64,000 nucleotides of DNA from Lineolata rhizophorae (taxonomy: Eukaryota > Ascomycota > Dothideomycetes > Lineolatales > Lineolataceae): NCBI GenBank assembly GCA_010093515.1, contig MU001702.1:30330-94329 (forward strand), read 5' to 3'. Shown one piece after another: positions 19,839 to 30,097 of this stretch. The notes beneath the pieces were generated by a model. It did no database searches and was not told the origin of the DNA. It saw nothing but the letters and a program-made list of their open reading frames with translations. Made by a program: the position numbers and the translations under genes. Within the stretch, counting starts at the first letter, position 1. Every line of letters starts with the position of its first letter.

Positions 19839-22800
19839 TCACCACATCTCATCCTCATCGTCCCCCTTTCTCTCCTCTTCAAACGAGTCCTGTCTCTGCT
19901 GCTGCTGCTGATAATACGCCTTCTTGCCGCCGGCGCCGGTGCCGCCAGCCCCGCCGCCCAAATAACTCTGACCCGACGCAACCGTGTAGCCCCCGCTTCC
20001 GCCCACGCCATTCGCCTGCGCGCCTCCCGCCCCAGCCGCCGTCGGCCCCGCGGTAGTCGCACCGCCGCCGCCGCCGCCGCTCCCTCCACCGCGCGCCTCC
20101 TGGCCTGGCAGCGCGAGTGACCTGCCTTCGTCGTCCTTGGGCGGCGACGCCGCATCATCCCTCGCCGCGTCCTGCTGAGCCTGTTGCTGCGCGGCGCGAG
20201 ATCCATGTCAGCCTTCATCCTCACGACGGGGCAGTCTCCCCACTCCTCGGGGGCGATTAAGACGGGCGTACATACCTCCTGATAGCGCTGAAACAAGCTG
20301 AGTTCCTCGCTCGCAGGCGCGGTGGCGCTCCCGCCGGCGCCTCCCCCTTCCCTCTGCATCGCCCTCTCCCTGTCGCGCCTGCGGTCCTCCTCCTCCTTGC
20401 GCTGCCGCTGCGCCTGCTTCTGCGCCGCGCTCTGCGGAATCTGAATCTGCGGGTGCATCTGCTGCACCTTGGCCAGGTAGCTGTACATGAAGTTGCTCAG
20501 CAGCACCTGCGAGTAGAGCTCGCGACGCGGGTTCGCTAGCTTGATGTGCGCCATGCGGTATATCGCCCGTTCCTCCAGGATGCTGAAGCGCGTCCAGTTG
20601 TAGTCCACGTCCGGCCGCAGGATCCGCGCCGGCGGCTCCGGGCTCAGGCCACGGTCGAAGCCGCCGCCCCGATCGTGTCCGCTGCCGCCGCGCTTCTTGC
20701 GGTGTCCGCCTTCGCCGTCTCGGTCCCGGTCCGCCGACCGCGACTTCTTGACCCCGCCGAAGAGCGCGCTGAAGATGCCGGCTTCCTTTTCCTTCTTCCC
20801 GCCGGCCCCAGCTCCGCCGTCCGAACCACCGCTTTTCCGGCTGCTCTCCTTGCGCCGTTCCTCCTCCAATTTGAGCGACTCGCGGTCGAGCACGAGACTC
20901 TCGCGGCCACGGCTTGCCGACGCGCCGCTGCCGTCAATAGCACCTTGCAGCACGTCCAACCGCGTCGAGTCGTGGCCGCCCTTAGCGTCCGTCGCCGCGG
21001 CTATGGCACCCGCTCCTTTCCCGCTCAACTTGGCCCTCGCCTTCTTCTCCCGTTCCCGCTCCTCGGCGCGTTCGCGTTCTCGTTTCTCCTTATCCTCGCC
21101 GCCCAACAGCCAACCCCAACTCGTCTTCCTACTGCCCCCTTCTTCCTTTTTATCCTTCTCCTTGTTGCGGCCCTTCTTGTCCTCGGTGAGCGTGGGGATG
21201 AATGAGAGGCTGTCAGTGCGGGTCGAATTTACGGGTAGCGGCGACGGCTGATTCGCAATTTCCTCGAAAGTAACTTTTGCATTGGCGCGGCCCGGCGACG
21301 TCGGGCGTTGCGGGGAAGCTCCAGTTCCTGGGGCCGTGGCACGTGCCGGCCCGCCAGGTTGTTGGGCACCTGACACCGGCGCGCGGCCAGACGTGGCCGA
21401 ACCGCTGGAACCCGGAGGCGATGGAGGTGGTGGCGACGGTGTCTTCTGCTTTGCTTGCTGGTGTTGCTGGGGTGGCTGGAAGGATGGAGGCGGGGCGTGG
21501 GACGACGAACGCGGGGGAGGTGGCGAGATCTGTTGTCGTGGGACTTCTTGAGGTGGAGGAGTTTCGATGATCTGTGGCACCGGCTGAGGGGGTTGATAAC
21601 CGGGTAGAGGGGCGGTTGTGCGGCCATTGGAAGCAATGCGCGAATGAAAGGGCTTCGCTGGCGGTGATTTGCGGCCTTCGGCCGGTTCGGCTGTCGGAGC
21701 GGTAGATTCGTCGGAAGGTTTTGATGATGATGATGTTTGTTGTTGCTGTCGTTCCTGAAACGTCGGCATCGGCGGAGATCTCGCACGGCGGGTCGGGCGA
21801 GAGAAATTCTCTGGCGGTTCTTGCAATTGCGGCATCGGTTCCGTCCGCACACGCTGTAGTCCACCGAAGCTGGGACCCTCGTCGTGCGCATTGGCCACAG
21901 GCGACGACACGGGCGAGACCTCCGTGTCCGTCTCGGCCTGCCTGTTTGCAACGCGTTTGGACATCGGGACCCGCTCCCCTTTTCTCAGGCTTCCCCGCCG
22001 GTAGTTTGTGCGCGTTGACCGCTTGAGCGTGTGGCCTGCCGGCTTAGGTGGTAGGATGGGCATGTCCTCGGTCCCGCCAGCCTCTGCCCCACCTGCGCCA
22101 GCTCCACCACCACCTTCGAGCGACTTCCGTGCTGCATCGATGCTGAGCCGCCGCATCAGCGTACTTGGGTCGCTAACAAGATGCTCGAGCTCCTGAAGAT
22201 TGTTGGTTGAATTCGGGCCGCTATTGGAGCGCTCTAGCGAGCGTTTGCGCTCCAACCGCTCGGCGCCGTCCTGATAGCCCGTCGGGTTGTTGATCTGGCG
22301 CGACAGCATGGACTTCTTCCGGCGCAAGCCGCTACTCGAGCTCTGGTGGCTAACCCCGTCCGGAGAGAGCGAATCCTCGCTGCCGGACCTCCTCCGAATC
22401 TTCTCCATCTTGTCCTGTATGAACGTCTTGAATTCGGTCGGCGCTAGCTCCGGGTGCAACCGCGCGGGCACCCAGAAGAGGTGGGAGGCGTCGTCTTCGT
22501 CCGAGTTCGAGGCCGGGGCCACGGCGGGGACGCTGAAGTTGTTGCCGAAGGACGGGAGGTCGGGGTCGGACGCGTGCACGTCCATGGACATGCGGCGGAT
22601 GGCCTGGAGGTTGCTGAGCTCCTGGGCCACGGCGGCGGGGCTCGACTCGTAATCGATGTCGTTGAGAGGGAACTGATGCGTGGCCGTTTCCGACGGCGAG
22701 TGTGAGATGGCGGGGGGCGACGTCTGGCCGTTTTCGCGACCCAGGGACGAGCTGCGGACCGTAAGGCCCTCTTTGGACGGGCCATTGAGTCGCGGTTGGG

Positions 22801-23458
22801 GCACACGCTCGTTCGATGCCACGCGACCGAGCGGCGCTCGGGACTGCTGGGACTGGTGCTGTGGTGACTGTGGCTGTGATTGTGACAGTGATTGCTGCTG
22901 TAGTGGGTGAGAAGGCGTTTGTCGCGGTTGGTGCTGTTGCTGCGGAGAATGGTGCTGGGATTTTGACTGTGTGGGCGAGCGGGGCCCGTAGGAGTGCGAG
23001 GACTGCATCTGCGGGCGCTGCTGTCGCGTGTGCGGCGGCGATCGCTGGTCTTGTTGCTGCTGCTGATGCTGCTGTTGGGAGGGCGGATGGCGGGGGTCGA
23101 AGTAGGAGAGGACCTGGTGCTCGCTGGGCGTGCTCACGAAGCTGAGGGGCCGGGAGTCGGCGCCGACGGGGCCGCCGCTGCCGCCATGATGCAGGCCGGC
23201 TCGCGGCGCCGGAGGATACTCGTGCTCGTCGCCGTACATGTCGCCGATGGCCTCGGTAACGTGGTGGTTCTCATCGCTGATGGAGATCTGGTGGGCGTGG
23301 CCGCGCCGGGCCTGGTACATGCGCTCCAGCTCGCGGGCCCGCGCCGATGTCTGCGTCTGTGGGGGAGGTGAAGGCGGGTGGCCAGCGGTTAGCACTGCGC
23401 GGCCGGGGGAGCGACGAACTTGGCGCGGAGGCGGAGGCGAGGGCGAGGGCGATGCCAT
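19839..23458 (-). CDS. Zds1/Zds2 homologue (PP2A regulator), two exons, about 1176 aa
   Basis: Exons are 23458-20276 and 20186-19839. The 89-base intron has a GTATGT donor, a CTGAC branch and a GCGCAG acceptor; removing it turns an arginine-rich read-through into a Gln/Gly-rich tail ending DDEDEMW. The diagnostic Zds C-terminal domain lies just before the intron: DVDYNWTRFSILEERAIYRM, then AHIKLANPRRELYSQVLLSN and FMYSYLAKVQQMHPQ. Other fungal Zds signatures are ISISDENHHVTEAIGDMYG near residue 50, a LAPTEFKTFIQDKMEKIRRR segment and a NNPTGYQDGAERLERKRSLE segment. The rest is long, disordered and Gln/Pro/Ser-rich. In yeast, Zds proteins control PP2A-Cdc55 and mitotic entry and exit. The start is uncertain: 23458 is the first ATG after a CT-rich leader, but an upstream exon ending ATGCAG|GTAGGT at 23793-23788 could instead join at the acceptor before TQTSARARELERMY. 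Confidence 0.85.
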
Positions 23459-26033
23459 GGAGGCAGGACGTGGGGGGGAGGGAGAGAGGGGGGAGAGGAG
23501 GCACGGAGGGGAGGGGAGGGGAGGGGAAAGGGGGAGGGAGGAAGAGCGAGGGAAGGAGGCGGCGGGCAGGAGGCGTGTGGTTGTGTGAAGCAGTGGCGTG
23601 CAGCGGCGTGCGGTCGGTGCAGGCGTGGTGTTTGTGTGCGTGCGCGCGGTGCCGCTGGGTGTCGCTGGCCGGACCGGCCGGGGCAGGCGGGACGGAGCGC
23701 GGCCCCGGCGGCGGCTTCCTCGCGGGCGGGCGGCGGTGACGGGCGCGGGAGGCGCGACGGGGACGACGGGGGAAGGCGGGCACCTACCTGCATCGTCGGC
23801 GCGCGGCAGGCGTTGACGTCGTCGAGGCTCTGCGGCGCGCGGCCACCGGCTGCTCCTGCTCCTTCTCGTCCTCCTCGCGCTGCTGCTGCTTCGGCCGCGG
23901 CGGCTGCGGCTGCTTGGCGGACGGCGCCAGCGGCGACACACGGGGACGGCTGCGCGGCCGGCGATGGGCGCCACCGCGCATTGAAAGCTGGCGGAACGAA
24001 GGGGCCGTCCGACTGTCGCTGCCGCTGCTTTGTCTCTCGATTCCTTCTCCGTGCTCGGAGGTCGGCGGGCGGGCGGGCGGGCAGGTAGCGGGCAGGACAA
24101 GGCAGGGCAGAAAAGGGCAGAGACGAAAAGGCCCGCCTGAAAAGGTCAAGGGGGTGGGGGGTTCACGCAAGCGCGCGAGCGGGCGGCGGCGGCGGCGGTC
24201 GGCGGACGCTGGGCAGTTCCTGTCCGCTGCCGCCGAGCCCACTGTCGCTAGTACATGGGCGAGCCGCCTGCGCCGCATCGAGGTATATTGTAACCCGCAC
24301 GCCAGTTATAGCATCATCCTGCCCCCGTTCGTCTCCGACCCACGGTCTGGTCTGCGCCTCATCCCGTCCCTCCCGTCGTGCAGCCTGCCTGCTGCCTGCA
24401 CGGCGCAGGGCGGAGGGGCGGCCCCCAACGCAGCCCATCCAAGGTGTTTATCCTCCTCCCGTTCCAGGGAGCCTCTTGCGTTTAAACGTGCATCGGTCTG
24501 CAGTCCCGCATGTTTGTTTCGCGCGCCTGGCTAGGTACGGAGCCCTGTTTTAGGGCGAGCGTGATTTCCCGTGGTTCCTGTCTGTCTGACCTCCCTCCCT
24601 CCCTCGCGGGTCCATGGCTAAATACGCGACGGGTATAAGTGTGGCTTGACGCCGCGACACCCCGCACAAGCCCCAAACTCGCCACGAAAAACGCGAAGCC
24701 ACAGCGAGCGTGCCTGCGCCGTCGTCCGCCAGCTGCCAAGAAGCCTCGAGGAATTCAAGCGCCCTGTCTTGCTCCCGTCCGAATCCGCCATCATTCTCAG
24801 CAGGCCCCTGCGAGGCCGCCGTCCCGAGTTCTGCCGTACAGGCGCGTCCCGAACCCGCGCGCCTGGCTTGCGGCTTGCCCGCTGCCGGCGTACCCCGCTG
24901 ACGGGCAAGCACGCGAACAAGGCAGGTAAGCACCACCCGGGCCAATGTACATCGGCCGGTACCTATGCGCCTACCAAGGCACCCAAGGGAGAGAGGGACC
25001 TCACGAACGGCGGTCCTGCACTCCCGTCTGCAAGGCCCGCTGCCCGCTGCGCAGGACCAGGCGTTTCCTCTCAGGGGCACGATCCACGAGCGCCCGCCAA
25101 TCAACGGAAGCAACCCAGCCAACCAGCCAACCAACTCAGCCCCTTGAACAAAGTGGCCTCCGCCGTACCATACTATGTATACCCCCAGCGTAGTCACGAG
25201 TCTCGTCCGCGCTTCAGCCCAACTCACGCTCGCATTCTCGCTCACTGCAAACCTCCGCGCCAAATGAAAAGACCCTTTTCGTTGGTGTCTCGCTCGTTTG
25301 GGCCCGGCTCGCGCCCCACAGCGGGCCCCCCTTCATCTCATTGGCCACCGCAAGCGCCAACGGGGCACGAGATGGCGGCGCCACACCCGAAGCACGACCC
25401 AGGGCGCCAAAAGGGGGTTTGCCGAGGGCGCCAAAATAGAAGTTGCCCTAACCGTGCAAGTGCCTGGGTATGTGGAACTCTGGGTTGGGATTGGGCGATT
25501 GGGCCGGAAAGGGGACCGTAACGACAGCCGACCGAGCGAGCGGTCGAGGTTGCCATCATGCTGGGCAATAAAGCCCTCTTCGGCAGTCTCAACGAGTGGC
25601 ACGTCGCTTTTTGACCTTGTGACCGTGCAGACGCGCAAAGACGCAGGTAGACTCGTCGACAGGTTGATTCGATGTCTCTCACTAATCATATATGTAGCTG
25701 ATAGCTGCAAGGAAAAACCAAGGGATGCGGCTGAACCGAGCGAGCTCGCATACTGCCTTCGGGGTATCAATTGAGTTGCGTCGTAGACCATATATGTTAC
25801 ACAGTACGAGTAGGCAAAGAGGGTATATCTGAAAGCAGATAGGTAAATATGGATCCCCCACCGATTAAAAAAAGTAAAAGGTCAAATACGGCAACAAAAG
25901 CGTGAGTTCCATGGTCATCGTCATCAAACTTGCCAAGCCGGAGTCACGAAGCAAAGGTTCATTAAGGTTAGAAAAAGGCCATTTCTCTACTTCTCACTCT
26001 CGCCTCTCTTACCGTGCCCCGGCCGACGTCGTC
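23459..26033. other. Intergenic: ZDS1 leader/promoter and GEM1 3' region
   Basis: About 2.6 kb. Directly upstream of ZDS1, 23459-23600 is strongly GA-rich on the plus strand, so CT-rich in the transcript, as in many fungal leaders. Long GC-driven open frames on both strands at 24.5-25.5 kb mirror each other and are not accepted as genes. A cluster of E2F/MBF-like sites lies at 25257-25436. Confidence 0.5.
25257..25436. promoter_or_regulatory. Cluster of three E2F/MBF-like sites
   Basis: GCGCCAAA at 25257-25264 and GGCGCCAAAA at 25403-25412 and 25427-25436 match TTTSGCGC-type sites on the complementary strand. The last two share the identical 12 bases AGGGCGCCAAAA, 24 bases apart. They lie about 1.8-2.0 kb upstream of ZDS1 and 0.6-0.8 kb downstream of GEM1. 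That target assignment is uncertain. Confidence 0.3.
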
Positions 26034-28193
26034 TCACGACGTCGCCAAGCTCTTCTTCCACATGATGGCTAGCGCCGCCGCGGCGCACGCGCCCACGCCG
26101 AACGCGATGTACCACCCTGTTCGATCCGGGGGCTCGTCGTCGCTCTTCGGCATCGCGGAGGCCGGATTCCGAGCGCTTTCGGCGAGCTATAGCAGCACAA
26201 GGGGAATTAGCAGAGCTACAATTTAGAGCAATGCAGCATTGATATAGGGGTACAATATAACAGAACAAAGACCAAAAAAAGCTAAAAAAAAAAAAAAAAA
26301 AACTCAGCAAAGAGGGCCACTCACGTGGACAAAAAGCTCCGAAATGCTACTCCACTTCACGCTCACATGCATCGGCGCGCCCATGCCCCTACTCGCCGCG
26401 TATTCATCCGGCTGCTCCTCGCACCGCTGCGTCGTCTTGTCGCGATCGGCCTTCAGCCCCACGTACACGGCCGGCAGGCCGGCCAGCCTCTCGAACCTCT
26501 CCCTCAGCCCCACCACGTGCGCGAAGCTCTCCGGGTCGGAGCTGTCGAAGGCGTAGCAGACGACGTCGCAGCCGTCCAGCCGGGCCGCGTTGTCTAGCAC
26601 GGCGGGCTCGAGCTCGCCCAGCTCCGACAGGATCAGGTAGCACTGCTTGCCGCCGGGCAGCTCGACGGCGTTGACGGCCGCCCGCGGCTTGATCGTCGGG
26701 TGGTACGTCGCGCGGAACGGCCGGCTCAGGAACGCCGACAGCAGCGCCGACTTGCCCGCCCCGGGCGCCCCCAGCACGTAGCAGAGGAAGACGCTGCGCT
26801 CGACCGCGTGGCCCGGCCGGTTGCGCCGCTTGCGCGGCTTGGTGATTTTGAGCGCCGCCGTCGTGTTGGCCATTGGCGGGCTAGCGCCGCCGCCGATGCC
26901 GCCGCCGGGCCCGCCGCCGTGCGGCAGGTGGAGGTGTTGGTGTCGGTCGCCCGGCCCTTCGAAGCCCAGGTAGGCCAGGTATTCGAGCGTCGTCTTGGGC
27001 TCCTCGAACGTCGTCATGCTCCACTGCGCGAGCCAGCCTTGCAGCGTGATGTGCCCGGCCTCGTTGTGCACGGTGCTGGAGGGGAACGCGGCGTCGACCC
27101 AAGAGGGTGGTAGGCCGGGAGTAGGCGCGAAAAGAGCGGCGAGCTCGGCGTCGTTGAGACCGCCGTCATTGTCCTTGTCGAAGAGGAGGAAGAGGTCGAC
27201 GAAGAAGCGGTAGCCAACGGGGCTTAGTTCCGCAGAAGAGTAAGGTGGGACATCGAATTTGGGGTGGAGGAAGGTGTCTTTGAGGGAGAGGCTGTCGGTG
27301 TAGTGGAAGCGTCGTAGGATAATCCAAATTGTCTCGTGCCGGCCCTTTTCAGCGAAGAACTTGTTTAGCAGCAGGAAGCCGCGCTCGTCGATGCCCTTGT
27401 CCGTCGCTGAGGCTGGCGCCACTTTGGCGATGGACCGCTTGATGCTGGCTAGCTCGTCGGGGGCCAGCGGCTTGTCGAAGCATCTACGCTGAAAAGCCTC
27501 CACCTCGGCATCATTTAGCCTGCCATCCTGATCTTTATCGCACAAGTAGAAGATGCGGCGCAGCGCAGCTTCGCACGCGGGCTTGAGCTGGCCCTCCTTT
27601 GCGTCGTAGAGGGGCGCGATCGGGTGTGTGACGGCACGCTGGCAGAGGTAGAAGACCTCGTTGATGTTATGGTGGTCCTTGGCCGACGTGCGCACGCACG
27701 AGTCGATCTCCTTGAACTCGTTCATGACGGGGAGCATCTCGTCGGCGACGACGGTGGGCGTGGGGCCGTTGGTGCTCAGGTCCGACTTGTTCGCGCACAG
27801 CACGACGGGCACGTTGACGCCCAGCGACCGGAAGTACGGCATCCAGAAGAGCGCGACGCGCTCGTAGCTGTAGTGGTCGGCATAGACGAGCAGAATGACC
27901 GACGCCTTGCGCAGCTCCTTGCGCAGGTTGTGGCGCTCCTGCGGCAGGGCCGACGTGTCGACGATGGTCGTGGTGACGTTGTCGGGCGTGCCGAGCGACG
28001 GCGGGAGGGTCACGGGCGGCAGCACCGGCTGGATCTTGGTCGTCACGAAGACATCCTTGACCAGCGACGTGATGAGCGACGATTTGCCGGTGCCTTCGTC
28101 ACCGCAGATGCAGATGCGAACTTGGAGCAAGGGGGAGCGCAGTTGTAAGCGACGCCACGCAAGAGGGGGGAGGTCGACCTTACCGGTAGCCAT
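26034..28193 (-). CDS. GEM1: Mitochondrial Rho GTPase Miro/Gem1, three exons, 652 aa
   Basis: Exons are 28193-28184 (10 bases, ATGGCTACCG), 28120-26325 and 26186-26034. Intron 1 (63 bases) opens GTAAGG; intron 2 (138 bases) opens GTGAGT, ends GCTATAG and contains a run of 19 T on the coding strand. Splicing the tiny first exon gives [18 protein letters not shown], the family's canonical start with the first GTPase P-loop. Then come two EF hands ([12 protein letters not shown] and [12 protein letters not shown]), the second GTPase domain ([16 protein letters not shown]), and, from exon 3, a single C-terminal membrane anchor ([20 protein letters not shown]) followed by KKSLATS. Miro proteins sit in the mitochondrial outer membrane and govern mitochondrial distribution, inheritance and, in yeast, ERMES contacts. 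Unspliced, the tail anchor would be lost, which confirms intron 2. It is divergent from the cupin gene. Confidence 0.96.
26284..26302. repeat. A19 homopolymer inside GEM1 intron 2
   Basis: Nineteen A in a row on the plus strand, read as T19 in the minus-strand intron. It lengthens the intron to 138 bases, longer than most introns in the window. Confidence 0.9.
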
Positions 28194-29291
28194 CTCTCCG
28201 ATGCATCGTCCCGTCGGACCGTGGTAGTGAGACGAGCGAAGGTGTGTTATGCGTGCAACGTATGCCGCCGTTTGGTGGGCGGGCGGATGGGAAGCTCCGC
28301 GAGGTAGCGCCACGGTGCGGGCCCGTGCACGTGGCGATCTCACGCGCTGTGGCTGGTGCCGGTGCTGCCCGGTGAGGCTTGGCCCGTAACAAATTTATTC
28401 CTACAACACCTCGACAACTACTTCTGTTATAACGCGCCGGATATCAGGCTCGGGTTTGCCATGTTAGAATGTACTTGGATAACTGATACCGTCCGTGAAA
28501 TACCTCGCGATCGTGAGGCACATTAAGGTTGAAAATTTGATTTTCTTCCGTAAGCCGGGAATTAAAAAAAATAAACCGATCTATAGGGTCTCATTTAACG
28601 TTTTATTTCATGTCCCAAACCGGTTTTACGATATTTCTTCTTGCCGTGGAGAGACTTAAGCTTTCCACATTCTCGAATATTTGCCAAGCCTGGCCACGGA
28701 GCGGCGCGCGGGATGGCGGGGCGGGCTGCCGGGAACGCGTGGGCGTCCAACTCTCTCCCTTCCACGTCCTCGGTACCTGCATAAGGCCTCCCGCTCTCTC
28801 GAATGGCCGGACCTTTCACCGCTGACATTCCCATGACGCTCTATAACTGGTTTCTGCACGTAAGCCTGAGCATGGCGGCCCCGACCGGAAGGAAGAAGGC
28901 TGCTGCTGTCCAGGCCCACACGTCGGCGCCTGGAATTGGCTGATAACCTCCCGGGCCCGAATCGCTCGCCTTCTCGCCGGCTTATCAGTGGGGGCCGCCT
29001 GATTCATCCGGATTGCTTCCTTTGCTTACTTTTCTTGTGCGGGGCCCCGGGTTGATTGTTTTAAGTTCAACCTGCTGACTTTGGTGTTGTGTTGTCTCCC
29101 TTCTTTCGTACTACAATTCTTAGACTTGAAATTAGACACCATTTCCCAGCGGTGACTCTATCTCCTTAAAGTTTTCCCCCTCTCCTTTAGTGTGGCTCAT
29201 AAAGCGGCACTTCGCAGAACAATCAATCTCGTCTCGGATTTTCTCGCCTATAGAAAAAACACTCGATTCCATTCTCAAACCCCCTTCCACC
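28194..29291. promoter_or_regulatory. Divergent intergenic promoter region of GEM1 and the cupin gene
   Basis: About 1.1 kb between divergent starts. The GEM1 side is GC-rich; 28400-28620 is markedly AT-rich; the cupin side has a CT-rich leader (29140-29290). No motif is strong enough to assign. Confidence 0.5.
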
Positions 29292-30097
29292 ATGTCAACC
29301 ATCCCCGGCCTCTCAGCTCCTCTCCACCCCTCCTTCACCGCCCCCTCACCCCCCTCATCCACGCCTCCAGAGCCCTCCCCAACCGCAAGCACCATATCCG
29401 CCCTCAACATGCAGGTCCACATCGAAGGCGGCTACTTCGTCGAGACGGACCGGGACCCGCTCCGGGTGCCCAACCCGTTCCAGCGCTCCCCGCCTCAAGC
29501 GCCCGCACCCACGCAGCCGACAGCCGAGGGCGGCGACGACGACGACGACGCGACGCGCTCGGCCAGCACGTCGATATTCTACCTGCTGACGCCGGCGCGG
29601 CCCCAGGGCGCGTTCCATCGGAACAAGGGGCGCACGGTGCACACGCTGCACTGGGGGCGGGGCCGCTACGTGCTGCTGCATGCGGACGAGAGCGGCGAGG
29701 GCGGCGAGGGCAAGGAGAAGGTGCGGGTGGAGACGTTTGTCGTGGGCAAGGATTTGAGTAAAGGGGAGAGGCTGCAGTGGGTTGTGGAGGGGGGGAAGTA
29801 TAAGGCGAGCTTTTTGTTGGAGGATGAAGAGGGGGTCGAGGGGAGTGAGGGGGGGTTGTTGATTAGTGAAGTGAGTTTTTTTGTATTCCCGGTGCTGCTC
29901 TGGTGCAATTTGGCTTGAGGTTTTGATCGTGGGTATGATGATGTATAAGAGTTGATGCCGCTGACCATTCTGATGCGCAGACTGTGGTGCCTGGATTCGA
30001 GTACAAGGACCACGACTTTCTTCGCAAAGAAAGGCTGGAAGAATTTGTTACGCCTGAACAGGCCGAAGAGATGGCGTGGCTAGTACGGAGGGACTAG
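29292..30097 (+). CDS. Cupin_5 (DUF985) domain protein, two exons, 231 aa
   Basis: Exons are 29292-29870 and 29981-30097; the intron has a GTGAGT donor, a CTGAC branch at 29971 and a GCGCAG acceptor. The protein opens with a Pro/Ser-rich leader, then a DUF985/cupin_5 beta-barrel: HIEGGYFVETDRDPLRV, STSIFYLLTPARPQGAFHRN, RTVHTLHWGRGRYVLLHA, VETFVVGKDLSKGERLQWVV, KYKASFLLED, and after the intron ETVVPGFEYKDHDFLRKERL. A Gly/Asp-rich insert (EGGDDDDDATR) separates the first two blocks. DUF985 proteins have an RmlC-like fold but generally lack a defined reaction, so the biochemical role is unknown. Without splicing, the conserved end of the barrel is lost. Confidence 0.88.

Noticed and set aside
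19870-20186. Arginine-rich C-terminus of the unspliced ZDS1 frame
   Set aside because: A GTATGT...GCGCAG intron at 20275-20187 restores a Gln/Gly-rich tail ending DDEDEMW, which is the more natural reading.
23459-24100. N-terminal 214 codons of the longest ZDS1 frame
   Set aside because: Arg/Pro/Ser-rich, lies in a CT-rich leader, and precedes the conserved Zds N-terminus; treated as 5' UTR or as holding an alternative first exon.
24550-25521. Long open frames on both strands between ZDS1 and GEM1 (291 and 237 codons)
   Set aside because: They overlap each other on opposite strands in GC-rich DNA, have Arg/Pro/Ala-biased composition and no domain or splice support.
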